The notes under the pieces are model-generated. The model saw only the letters and a program-made list of their open reading frames with translations. It did no database searches and had not been told where the DNA came from. 64,000 nt of DNA from assembly GCA_944472135.2 (NCBI GenBank), contig OX235265.1, positions 58,229,112-58,293,111 of the forward strand, written 5' to 3'. Shown one piece after another: positions 44,953-59,000 of this stretch; positions within the stretch are counted from its first letter, which is position 1; every line of letters starts with the position of its first letter. Both the position numbers and the translations under genes were made by a program. The DNA is from Trichobilharzia regenti. Taxonomy: Eukaryota > Platyhelminthes > Trematoda > Strigeidida > Schistosomatidae.

Positions 44953-47900
44953 CTGTAAACAAAAAAAGATGGGGAGCAAAATGAAATGATGAAATACATA
45001 AATTGTATTGTTGACTGAATAACAGACGCCATTTTATAGTGAATAATATTTTCAAGCATTTTACTTTTTCAATGAGACATCTCATGTTAACATGAATATT
45101 ATGCTTATTCATTAATATTGTCAAAAGCCATGATTCTTGGAAATTTGTGTCAACTTATTCTGGTTTATTTGTTTGACAGCATTAAATTCTAATTATTGTG
45201 TGAAACAGTTGTTTAAAAATGTAATAATGAGTTATTAGTTTTGCGATGAAACATTTTAGGCAAGAAGAAGAGAAGTTGAAAGCAAGAGGAGTTTGAAAGA
45301 ACTGAAAACGTTCACTTTGGAGATGAGACTTTGCAGTGTACTGCTCGATATTGCGAACAAGATCATGAAATCGTTAGATTTCAACTAGAGGACAAAAGAT
45401 GATTGTGTGTAGTTCACTAATACTTACAACAAGATGAAGTATTTATTTATCACTAATCTTTTCTTGCATACATTACTGATGAATATAAGGATTCGAGGAA
45501 TGCGCTAATCTCATCAGTTGTGTAGCACATAGACTCAGATGGATGAGGTGAATCAGCTGAAACTACAGGAATTCCCGGTCGCTACTTTAGCGAATCGGTA
45601 ATGCATAGAATCGGATTTGACTTTTGCAAATTAAAAATTTTGTCATGAAAATCCGATAGAGTTTATGGTCAACAGGAATCAAGAAAAGGATTAAGAGTAG
45701 ACCGGAAAGCAAGTTTACCTTTTTTAGACTAATTCCATTCTACAACATAAAGCATTCTTAAAATCAGTTGAGAGTAGACACAAACGTATCTTCTGATGTC
45801 ATTCTTCGAACAGGCTCATCAACTTCAATGCATTTTCGTTGCTGGGTACATAGGAAGGAATGACAAGAGAATGTTTATCGGCCCCACCCATCTTATGCCC
45901 TACATTAGAAAGGTTAAATATCGTTTTAGACTGTGATTTCCAGTCAAGTTATTGACACACAGAATGCATTTAGGATTAGATAAGCTTTGAAGATAACCAG
46001 TACGTAGAAACCATTTGCACTGAATTATAAAAAGCTAATCTCTGTATACGAAACGAAAATATGATTCACTCCTCAATACCCTAGTAACTGTTTTTTGTTT
46101 CCCTTTCTCGTCAAAACACTTGCTTAGGTTTTGATTTTCATTCGCTGAGTCGACTTCCTTATTAAGAATTTCAGTTTATAAATATCATTTTTCTTGCCTT
46201 ACTCAAACTGTAGACTATCCAAGGATTAATGTGTCTCATGATACAGATGTACAGTGAATAATTCTCTTTCACTATATGGTAAATTCTATAAATATGTCAT
46301 TTGTAACAACCGACTGATAAGCTATAAAATATGAGTTGACTTACATGTGAATAGGGAATAGCATTGTGTTTTTCAGACGGTGAACATTTACTTCCTATGT
46401 AAACAAATAATTCATATCCTGTATCAATGAAGTAGACATCATCTTCTCCAATCACACGCTTCGGTAGATGATTTTTCACTACTAAATCAAACGAGAAACG
46501 ACCCTGTTGTTCGGACAACCTAGTGGCAGTTCAAGGAGAAAAATAAAAAGAGGAAGAAAGGAAAATAGTTGACATTAATCATAACTGGGTCCTTTTAGGC
46601 TTTAAGTAGTATATCAAATTTAGCTTCCTCCAATTCTTTTCATGTGGGATTAAAAATTTTGTATACTTATATTGTGACTTATTCACGTTTGAATTTATTC
46701 CCCTCTCCATTAATGGCCTGCTAGGTGACTGATCGCTACTATTCTGTAAATTAATCTTGTGCATAAAGTGAATCCAATCATTTGAGTATTCTGCTGATTT
46801 ACAGAAAAACTCTGGATATGTCATTCAGCTGTCCTATGAATATGACACATGTGTTATTGAGAACTTGCTGCCTAGACTATTAAAGTGGCTACGACATTCA
46901 GAAACAACTCTGAAGCGCACATTCATTTGCCAACAGCTAACACAAACTTCTTCAGTACGAATCAAACGCTGCGATGGTAACAAGGGCGTTCGTTGTAGGT
47001 TTACCTTGAAACTCAACAGAACACAGTCCTAATATCTTCTGTCTTACAAGACTAAGAGAAAAAAGAGGACTTCTGCACACATCAACATGCATTAACAAGA
47101 AAGTAAGAATGGTATGTCTGTTTCAGTTAAATTTGCATTTGCTTTTATCTAATAATTTGATTCTTCTTCACAAACATAGGTATACTGTATTTATATAATT
47201 CCCTGTTGGTATGTTGCCTAAATATCATGGCAGGGTTTGACATCCTGAAAATATTTGCAATACTGAATAAAAGTGCACATGCAGGCCAATGTGTATATTG
47301 GATTTGTTTTTCAAAAACAACACTTAGTTTATAGTAGGTAAAAGAAAGTATGACATTGGTCCGAAATAAGAACAATTCACTTACTTGTAAATACATTTCG
47401 TTGATTCGTAATACTTCTTAGATTTATAAATTGGTTTATCTGGTAGATATTGTAGGAATTCATCCTACAAAATTCACGAAAAACAAATAGGCATAATAAA
47501 AATTAGTATTTCAAGTGTTAAATTAAACAAGGTAAACTTAACTTCTTTATGTATCAAACAAGAAAAGCTATTGAGAATATTGATGTATATTTCCTGAGGT
47601 GTAATTTAAATGCTGAAGTTCTGAGACGATCTTGACATAGTCACTTTTAAATCAGTGATAGTGAACTAATAAAGGGTGAGGGAGGGAGAAGCAAAGTAGT
47701 TACACATTCATACTTCATGCCTGTCGAGACCCACATTCGAATTGACGTACTGGTGAATGAAACTGAACAGAAAACTTCAGTTACGGGCGATAGGCTGGCT
47801 TGCGACCTCCATGTTTACGACTCGGTAATCTGCTGGTTGACTGTTATAATCGAGTTTCTAAATTTTGATTTCATCATAACCGCTGAACTATTCTAACAAC

Positions 47901-50900
47901 CGCCTGTCTACATTAACCTGATCAAAAGCCATGTCTTTTTATTCCGATTTTATTCATATCAAATTATAAAGAGAGATGTTGCGTGCGATCGATATTTTCA
48001 GAGACGGATTTCGTCAGTGACTTTGCTTTAAGTGCTAAATAATGATGTATAAATCTACAATTGTGTCACTTAATGTATTGCTCACTATCAAAGGCTGAAA
48101 AGAAGCAAATAACGAAATTCAGATGGGGAAATGAGAAGAAGAATTGAAACACATTATAGTTCTTTGAAATGATGGTCAACTGATGCATGATAAGGTATAC
48201 ATTTACTCGGAATTCTTGAAGTAGTCATTATACAGATTAGTTAATCAGCCCTACTATGCTTTACTACGAACCACTGCAATTTTTCTGAACTCTCTTCTGT
48301 CACATTTCCACTTAGTGTTCTTTAAACGCTGTTCAATAATTTATTTTTTCAATACAATAGCATTTCTAGTTCTTAGTGTAAATATTATCAATTTTTCCCC
48401 TCTAATTCACATATTTCTTGACTCTTTCTAAAGACAATGAGGCGGCTTGTTTTCTAATCCTTTACAAGGTTTACTTCTTCAAATCACATTTGGAGATATA
48501 TTAGGCTTAATTTATGATGCCTCATTCTTAATACGTAATTAATTACCTCTGCAGTGAAGATGTAAGTTAAATTATATTTCAGTCTTCAGCTGCGTTGTTT
48601 CTATCACAAAATATGTCTGACTGTCTGACTCGAGACGAAATCGATCATTCCTATTAGTTTTCAGTTTGGCAGATATTAAAACTGTTTGAAACCAAGATCG
48701 TTGGCGTTTTAATTTTATTATTCCATCTCAAGGCAACCGTTTTACTGTCGCCTGTGGGCACTACTAATGACCACGAGCAGTCTACAACTACTGTCGCTAG
48801 TTGCTAAAAAATAGTTAAGTTTTTGTGCGATTAATACACCGTATCATAACTGTTTTCGTTTCCTATTAAATATGAATTCTGTTGTAACAGATGTCATTCG
48901 ATTGTATCAAACTGATTGAAATACTATTCCTGCATTTAGTACTCGCCACTGTAGGTTAGAAGGCCTACCATACCGAAATGGTTCATTTAGCCTAAGGTAT
49001 TAGTTAGATACTAAAGGATTGATTATTATTCACTTATTATTCAATGAACTCATTTTAGTTAGAATATCTCAGCAGTGACTCCCTTTGATACAGAGCTGAG
49101 TGAAGCAAGTTTAGCAAATGTATTAGTTCCTTTGAGTCATTGGAATCTACCTCTGATTGTCACAAAGCAGTGTGAGGTCTGCAGACCAACTGCGACTAAT
49201 CAATCAAGTGCAGTATTAAATTTAATGAGGAAATGAAAAGTACATTATTGCAGACTGTTCACTGTCAGTATGTCGGTACACTGCTATGTAAAAAGTCATG
49301 GGCTGAGAAAGATCCATGCATGTTTAACAATATTGTGATTTCTGTATGCATGCATGTGGATGTCGTGAAGACATTTAGTTGTCCTGAATACTCAGTATAT
49401 AATTGAACAAAGGATTTAGATAATCCAACATCTATCAGTGATTTCGGAAGCAATATTTCTGATGCCTAAATGGTTAAGCTGATTTCATCATCATCATCAT
49501 CGCAGCCTAATTCATTCCAACACACTTAATGTCAGAAGAAGAATGGAGCTATATGATATGATTATTCTGTCATTCAACTTGAATGTTCATCGGAAATATT
49601 CTCTGTAGTTTGTCTTTTTACCTTTATATCTTCCACACATGTCATGATGCGACGCGAAACTAAAGTTGGTTTATTGGTTGACCAAGTGAGGAGTATAGTT
49701 CTAATCCTCACTGCCGATTTCACTTGGTCAATGTTATGGGATAATTCCTAATTTAGAAAATGTCCGGTTGCAGTCGAAATTTTTAGAGACTAGTGATGGA
49801 TAATGTGTGGCAACTTTTCTGAATAATTTTCATTTTGTTTTTGATACCCTTTAACAGGAGATTTTCTTGAGGACGTTGCTGTCGACCATATAGTCAGGAT
49901 TGTTTATAAACATTGTATATTTAAATAATCACCAAATAGTATGTAGAAGAGCTTGAAATGTATTCACTTTTCATATTTTAGGACTGAGGTCAACCGAACC
50001 GGCTCTCTAGTCGAGGTTAAATGCTTATTTCACCAAATATCTGAATTCTGAATCCACAAATCAGTAATCAAACACTGGAAGGTCATTTTTCATTTTCCTG
50101 GTTCCTACAGAGGTAACGAAAGATATTTTTCCAAGTCCTCATTTACGTAGAAAGATGTGATTATGAAAGAGCCGTATATCGGTTACATAATGGTCTTCAA
50201 TGAGAGGATGGATTAGTTGCACAGAGTTGGGTTCACATGGTGCTAAAAAAACTGAATACTGTCGACAGTCAAACGAACAATAGGTTGCCTGAAAGAACTG
50301 CTTTTGACAAAGTTGATTAATGATCGAGAAACACACTACAACTATTTGTGAATAAAACAACTGTGCTAATATTTTATTCTTATACCGTTTTATTTTGACA
50401 TAGTATGCTGCAATGTTCTAACTTTTTGTGTAATCCAATCAGAAAACAAAACATTCACTGTTCACCTCGACAGTCCTATGTATACCAAAGATCAGACAGG
50501 CGACCAGAAAGTTTAAAATCCAAGTCAATAGAAAATGGTCAATACATATGTAAAGGTGGTTACCGGGAGACGCAATTATATTACTCATGAAGAAATTTAA
50601 ATCATTTCACTTTATGCTAAATATTGCGCTGAAGATGTTGTCCAGAAGGACGATGAAAGCTTCGCAACTAAACCAACCAGCTCAGAGAGTACTATTAATT
50701 GCAAATCATCCACCTGAGCTCCAAATCTTCTCCATTATTTCAATATCAAACAGTCTTTTGAGAAAGCTTTATGCACTTCATTTGGAGTATGAAATAATTT
50801 CCAAGGGTAGCATTTCGCAAGATGAATTAAGGGTTAAAATAACAATATTTTCTTTTATTCATAAAAGAACAGGCTTACTCTAGCATCTGTGAACATTTCA

Positions 50901-52963
50901 TCCAATACGGCAGTTTTGCATCTTCCATTCCGTTCACTATTAATTTTTTGTAAGAACTGAGCAGCCTAAAGGAAACAATGAGAAGAGCAAGAAAAATATC
51001 TAGGTGTCATCGTATTTTCTATTCCGATTTCTAGCACTTAGCCTATTGAGAATTAATATGATAAAGTTTGTGCAAAAATGAGCATTTATACAATTGCTTA
51101 CACTGAATTCTTGACTTCAGGGTATGATATTTTGTTGTAAATCATAGTCAACAAGAGAACAGTTGAGAGAAACAGTTCGCCAGCCAGTTGATTTTTCTTT
51201 CTGATGTAATTTACACTGCCATCATTTTAATTAACATATGAATATTAATCCATTGTATATCATTGTCTTTCTCGTGTATAGATATCTCAGAATTTGAATG
51301 AAAACTGATCATAAGATTTATGAGTTCAGATGAGAACAGATTATTTCTGATGGCTTCTTATGATGATGATACTATGACGCTAATCGGTACCAAATGGAAA
51401 TCCTAATCACATAAAAATTTACAATTCTGACCCTATCTCTTGTGAGTTTTCAGGAGAATACTGTAGAAGAGTCACAGAAAAGAATACTGTTGCTCAGATT
51501 CCGGTGTCCATCTAGTTGATCTCAGTTTGTGACTAAGTCTGCTTGGTGTTAACCAAACTGCATCTATGCCAAGCGTGTGAAATTACTTGATTTTTGCAAA
51601 TACAATTTAGTGTGACATCAGTATGTTACGAATTCTTACTCTAAGATAAGTTTGGAAAGCTACAGTGCTTAGTACAAGAAACAAAATTTGAGTGCTCGAC
51701 GTTAGTATCAAGTAAGTGCTTTCATATGGTTCAAAAACACCACGAACAGGTTACTGCAGACTTTCATCAAAAACTGCTTTCCCTATATGATGAAGATTAG
51801 GTGTCCGGCCAGAAAGGATAGGCAACAATGAAATTGGGAAGCAAACCGGTCAAAAATCTGTCGATTAGTAAGCATACACAATGAAAGTGAAAGTAAACTG
51901 GGCATACGTTGAGAAGACCATTTAGTTACATCACACGCCACGTCCTCAAGTGGAACCTGAATGAAAAGTGGCGAATCGGGCTTGGGTCCAAGGTTGACAT
52001 AGAAGAGATCATGATTGGGGAAAATAAAAACTTGTGGGCAGTAGTGAAACTGGTTGAAAATGATGAAGAGCACCGCATGTAGTGGGGATGTGCCGTTGAA
52101 GCCATGTGTTCACCTCAGAACGTAATAATGTTGGGAATTCGCACCATGACTTAAGTATTCATGACTGAAGCATTACTACATAAGGTATATGGAGAATTAA
52201 GAACTTCAAGTAAACCGATATATCTGATCACAGATAAACTAAATCATACGAAAAGTCTAATAGAAAAGCATGTATGATATATTTTGCTGACTATTCCAAA
52301 AAACAATATAGGTCACACGTCAATATCACTCAAAATAAGACTGAATGAACATGAACAGTTGACTAAAATTCATCTCACAGGAGCAGAAAACTGTAAAAAT
52401 TTGAAAAATTTCCCTCACTGTTGATTCATTTTCGGGATAACACAGTGACATTAAAATATTTGCCTCTTAAGTGTAATATATTTACGAATTTAGTACGTCA
52501 GTGGTTCATTGATGGGATACTCACCAGCTATAAAGGACTTCCTAGTTTTATTCGCCGTCTACACACTTCTCATCCTGAACTTGTTTACTGGTCTACAGTT
52601 AACCTGGCAAATAGGAGAGGTTAGACGTGAAACGAGCAACTCCGGTCCGTAAAAGCAACACCAGTGCCTCTAAAACCTCGATGACTGAAGCTGCATATCC
52701 CACTCGGAATACATAGAAATATATATATATATAATAATTTTTCCTTCACGTTCCCAGTGGAACATAGGGCTTCAAGCTGGAGGCTTGAAGTTTCTGTAGC
52801 AGTGTTTATTTTTACAGGATGGGGTTGCTAGCCTCATGCCCAACCTTTCCTCTTTACCAGCTTTATTTCTGGTTTAGCGAGGTAAGGGAGTGCGTCGGCC
52901 GGGGATCGAACCCCGGACCGTGTGCATGGTCGGCGAGCGTCCTAACCGCTATGCCACCGACGC

Positions 52964-53025
<62 letters not shown>

Positions 53026-56000
53026 AAAGAATAGTCGATGACATATTCCACATTCATCAGTTTCACCCCACAAGAATTGCAACGAAGTTGCCTTAATTCC
53101 ATAATAATTTGTTTTTAAAAATGGGGTTTTGAGGGGAAATGTACGCACACAAGACAAGTAAAATGTCAATTTGGGTCATATTTAGTAATTCCCCACACCT
53201 ATATAAAACGCTAAGTATGATGATTCAAGCGTACTTGGAACGTCTTTAGTGGGTTTTTTTTTAATATCAAACAACCCATTAGTTCGAAAGTCTGTAAAGT
53301 GTTATATGAAATAGGTGAAGAAGGATGTTTTCAGGTTTTTATTTTGATCACTTTGAGAACAATATTCGCAAACAGATTCGTGGAAATAGTGTAAAGTTAT
53401 ACGCCTTCTTTCCTTATAATAGTCAACCGACTATACGTAAGAAAAGGCGAATACATTAAAACGTTCCAAAACATCTCAACAAGTTGTCGCCTTTCAGCAC
53501 CATATGTGTAGCAACAAATAAGATTTACTGTCTCTGGTATGAATAAAAAATGTGAAAATTAGTATGTATGGAAACTACAAGTGTTGTGGAACAAAATTAT
53601 TTATATCACAATATGTAATCTCCTTGGTACCATAAATGGAAATCAAGAATGCAAAACGGTATTTACTAATGATTAGTCAACATGAGTAATTGTATGTCAC
53701 TCACATCAACCAGCAGCACTTACTTGCTAGCTACATCGAAGTGGCCTGAACAGTGGACAGGCCATTTCGGTCATTTGGGGTTAAGCTGATTAGTGGTATA
53801 CCCGGTCCGACTCAACTTAGACAGCCGAAGTATTTTCAGAACATTTTCAACCATTTATGTGCAAATTAGTAAGATGAATTTATGAAGTGATAAAACGGGA
53901 AACTTCCACATGTCTACTCCACTGAAATTTGATAATTACTGATCTATTATAAACCAAAATAACAGAACAGGACCAAATTTCCAACCTGGCTCCTACTGTA
54001 AGCCACCTCCAAACAATGATGATCCCGTTCTATGTGACCATATGTCAATGTTAAGTTGATCATTTTGGTCATATATATTAACAGGGAGTGAAAAGCATTT
54101 GTCAATAATTCCAAATAACAAATTTTGAAACATTTGTAATTCAAATGGTTAACATTCGTTACTTTCGCCAGATTTCAGTACCTAAATTTTAAAATTTCCA
54201 TTATTTCGTGTTACGTTTTAAGGCAGAAAGCCTCCGTCCACTACCTCTGTTCCTGTTAAGAATTAACAAAATGGCTGTTTCATGAACTGAAACGGTAAAA
54301 AATGCATTACACGCTAAAGTCTTCATGAATTCAGCATGAAATTGTCTTACATTGTAACGTTCTTCTTTATTACTCTTTGATCCATTCCACTGATAAAGTT
54401 TAGTACCAAGATCCAAAATAAAGACGTCTGTAGAGTCTAATGAGTTGATTGACAGTTCAACTTCTTGAACTTCACAATGTGCTTTTCCATCTTGATGGAA
54501 ATGCAGTAATCTTGGTTGATATTCATTCGGAGTAACACGACGAAACCCTGAATCAATACCTCCATTAAGTATGCTGGCAAAAAGAAAGGAGAATTATCGA
54601 AAGTTATACAGCCTTATTACGCCATCTTGTTAATATAAAATTTGTATGTGATCTGAACTTAAACAGTAATGCCTGAAGGTGAAAATAAGAGTGCCGTATT
54701 TGTCTACCACTTGCTGTACAGCTAAATGACAATTTTTGCATGAAATTGTTTGATAAGTGAATTCAAACTACACACTGACTTTCAGCTTGTGTAGACTACC
54801 GCATGTTCAGTTTTGTCTCCACCTTACTCACCTATCTAGTGAGTACTGACAATTTTACCAGATATTCTCGCTCATGGTTAATAATTCACAGTTCAACCGC
54901 CATTTCGAAGTTTTACAGTAAGTAGACGCCTCTACCTACCGACAGCCTCTTTTCAAAACTCATTAAGCCAGTCTTTGAAGTTTTTGGCTTCATGATTTAA
55001 ATACTATCAATATCAATTACATGACAAATGTTCTTCATGTTTTTATTAGTCATCTATCAACCAGTCAACAGCATAAAAGTAGTAAGCAGTAATAATCCTG
55101 GTGTTTTTCATTTTATGTCTTTGTGTGTAACTTACATACAAAATAAAATAATCTCCAATGATTTCATAACTTTTTGATAGCTGCTGACTGGAATCTATCT
55201 AAAGACGGTACAAGAGCAAGTGGCAGACTAGAGGAGTTTCAGACATATCTTATTGGTCAGTGGGTCAGTAATAGAATATTCGCCAGTCATACGGGAGTCT
55301 CTTGTTCAGTACCTGGCCACTTACATCTAGATCAGCAGTTGACTGGCTAAAATTGACCCCTCAAAAGGAAAGTTTGGAACCCCACCCTTAAAAATAACAC
55401 TTATACTTCTGGAAAATAAGAGCTTGAAGCCTTATCTTCTTCTGGGAAAGCATAAAATGTGAGAAAACTCTACTAAATCACCCATAAACTCTGTGAAATT
55501 AACTCACTCTGTAATGCTAAATAGAAAGTCAGTCTCAGTGTCTGCTAATTTTGATGAGCAATTAGTGTGAAGTTATTATGTGTGATCGTACACTGCACAG
55601 TTATGTGTTACTAAGAAGAAGAGTTTTACTTCTTTAACGATATTGGCCTAAAAGTCCAACTTAAATATACCGTAATAGAATTTGTTTGTGCATAAGTAAG
55701 TGTTAGGATTTATGGATAACTGCTTTTATGTAAACTATACTATTCTTGGTAAACTATTTCAAAACAAGACGATTTTAGTAGAAAGAATTTATCATTACAC
55801 CAACCAGTAATCTAAACCACACGGAATGCAAGATCACATAAACTTTAAATTTACTTCCAGGAGTCAGTTAGGATTAGGTTGAAATTCATCAAGAAGCAAT
55901 ATCAGCTGAAGAACCGTTGAAAACCAGGGAGTACTGAACAGTCATCTCGTCATTATTTGAAACCCTTTAGCAATTTGCATCCCTGACACCCCTAAATATT

Positions 56001-59000
56001 AAAATAGGGACCCTCTTCATAAATCCATACTTGATAATTAATTCATACCACACTAGCTACTAACTGCAAGATGTACTTTTTCTGGTTGTGCTGAGAATTC
56101 ACGACCTCAGGCGTCGATCAATTAGAGCGTGAGAACAAATAATTGTCGACGATATTGGCTAGCGGCAGTACTGTATACCGCTTATAGACAAAAGTTAGAA
56201 TTAGTGAACCAGTGGTAAAGTACTTCCCCGAGTAACTTGAATTTGTTGATGTCGATCACTAGTGCAGTCATGGGTGTGGCTCATAATGAAACCCACCTGA
56301 AAAATGTAGTGCCTCCTATACACTAGCCACAGAAATATATGAATGGGTTGTGTCACAGCCAACCAAAAGTTATCATTGTCAATAAAACGTAACTTAAGCT
56401 TCTACTAAAGGTAGCGGACTTCTGTTTCCCTTACTACGCTAGAGATTTAATACTCGACCGTGTTTAGTAAAGTGTGATAGTAGTATATGATTTACTTTTA
56501 TCTTCTGACATTTCAAAGGCACTGTTTATTTCTGAAACCGACCTACCGGAATGATGGAAAGTATGATTTAAACAGTTTCGACTCATAGTGCTCAACTTCA
56601 CGATGCTGAACGGCTTGATCGTCCAGTAAAGCATCCAGTTCTACTGTTTTATAGGCAGCGGTCGCGTATTCATCCTGTTTAAAAGAATTTGAAGGTTAGT
56701 AGATAATATATTATGTTCATTAGGAGACAGTCTTTATAAACGATTGAAAACGACAGACTACAGTATATATTCTGAAATTATTTGTGAAGCAATAAATAAC
56801 TGTAGAAACCAGCATGTGGGTTGTTGCACTTTCACACTTATATCTCAATCTCCGCACCCCAGGTAGTTATAATTCTTCACTAACTTAGTGCACAACCCTT
56901 CGTTTGTTGAAATTATTGGCGCTTTGTTTACAGTTCCACTGAGAACACTATTAGTTAGACATGTCACTCAGATGGCGATTCTTGACTGAAAGGAGATGCG
57001 CGTCATCAGTTTTATTTCTACCCACTATTAAACAAATGACAACAAAATGAAAATTTTGGGAGTATCAAGCCACTAATATGAGAATTCTCATACATCTAAA
57101 TTACCACGATCATTTCAGTCTAGCAAAGATAACAAGTTTGCTCAATATCTACAGTGTCTTACAATCTATAAGTAGTAACAGGGTAGTACTGAATGTAATT
57201 ATGAAAATATATGAGACTTTAATTTCTGCGAATAACTGTTTGAACTCTATACGAAAGTTCACTGAGTGGGATAATTCAGGATATCAAATTACCTGTAACT
57301 TTATATTTCTAGTGAGATTGCATGAGAAGGGGCTGTTACCATTGATGAACACGTGTGTAGTTCTGAAATCACTACTTTTGTAACTGTTGACATGTGCTGT
57401 TCCATATGAACCAAGCAACAACACTGGGGTATTGAATAAATCCAGTTAAAATTTCAAGTTTTAGGATAAATATTAAACGTAACTAAAGAAAGTTACCTCA
57501 GTGTGTAAATATATTTAACTGCTTCTGCTGAAGTAGATATACTGGCAGTTCTCAAAGAAATTTACCTTAAAGCATTTGTGAATAACTACGAGTTCGACGA
57601 GGAAATTAGTAATCAGGTTGGTAAACAGTGTCGTCTTATCTAATTTAGTGAAAACAGAACATCACATCAAAATAGAAGATGCACTTAAGGTCGCATATTG
57701 ATTTTAGAGGAATCTGCCCGAAGATATGAGGCAACAACTCAGCTTTAGCAAAAGATACAGGAATCAACAAAAAGAAACCTATGCATTCGAGAAAAATACA
57801 CTCACCTATGTTTACGCTAGCTTACCATAATAAGCAAATCATGCATGTATTCATCTCATTATTATAGGTCTTATTATAAAGTTCTACAGTTTAACATTCC
57901 CCTCACTCCATCTCATTTTGTTTACTACAAACCGTTATTACTATGTATTGTCAGGATTTTTATTAAGCTCTTCCTATGTCTCTGTTACCTGGTTACTGAG
58001 ATCTAATCTGACTCGATTTGTTTATAACGTATTTGGACCACTCTCAAATCTGTCATTCAATACATACAATATAGATTTCAGTTTTTGTGATGTTCTTATC
58101 AGAAAATTCGCACATATTTATAAACTTAAGATGCAGTTTACTAGCCACGTCATCTCCAGTAGCTTGGATTGACTCAGTGAGAAAACAGAATTATTGATTT
58201 GCAGTAATTTAATTTATCCATCCACAGATTAGAGATAAATTTCCAGTAATTGATATTATGGTATGTGGGTGGTCATTGGAGTCAGCTGAATCCACTTTGA
58301 AGAGAATCAATTATAGATGACATCAAAGACTATTTCTGTCAAATTACAAGTTAAGTAAAGTTGGAAGTCATGGATGTTCTGGATGGCAACCTGTTCGCTG
58401 AATGGTAGCATTCTTACCTCTTAAATTTATGGCACATGCATGAATATTTCTCAGTTTCATGAGTTCTTTCTCTTCAACAGTCACAAAGAATCAAAAAACG
58501 CCTATCCTATGCTATTCTGTCTTTTTCTCAGCCTCCATAAAATCTGTCTAAAAAGAAATTCTTTTTATTTGTTTATTAAATTTGAGATTAGGATTGTTGT
58601 ATATTTTGCATTTTTGATAACAAGAATTAAGTATCGATTTACAGAAAAGAAAAACTTTGCTTTCTGTGGTGAAATGAATCAATAACTTTTTTATTTTAAA
58701 TGTCAAATGTAAACCTACTTATGTATTATTAGTACTACCTAATCAGTAATATTTAATACTTGTCGTACAATGTGATAAAAATAAGAAGAAATGCTTATTA
58801 CAGTGATCAATAATGCGATGACATATATTTTTTTTAAAATAAAATTAATGAAATTGTAATACAGTCTGAAAACACCAAAGTTTACTCACCTGAGTACTTT
58901 TTGATCCAATCCAAAAGTGGACATCATAACCTAAGCCTCTGTGATCTCTATAAACATTCAGTACAATGTATGAATCTCCGTTAAAAAGTGGCCATAGTCT

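Larger units (their letters stand above)
50966..54350 (-). other. Intron 5 of the severin-like gene
   Basis: Holds an RTE 3' relic (51880-52135), a type II SINE (52742-52964) and an AT microsatellite (52965-53022). The remainder is unassigned. Confidence 0.7.

Noticed and set aside
52888..52964. Functional tRNA gene
   Set aside because: A tRNA-like stem, A box and B box are present, but the same head occurs four times attached to SINE bodies and the anticodon arm does not fold well.
52863..53102. Ile/Tyr repeat protein
   Set aside because: It is a translation of the AT microsatellite.
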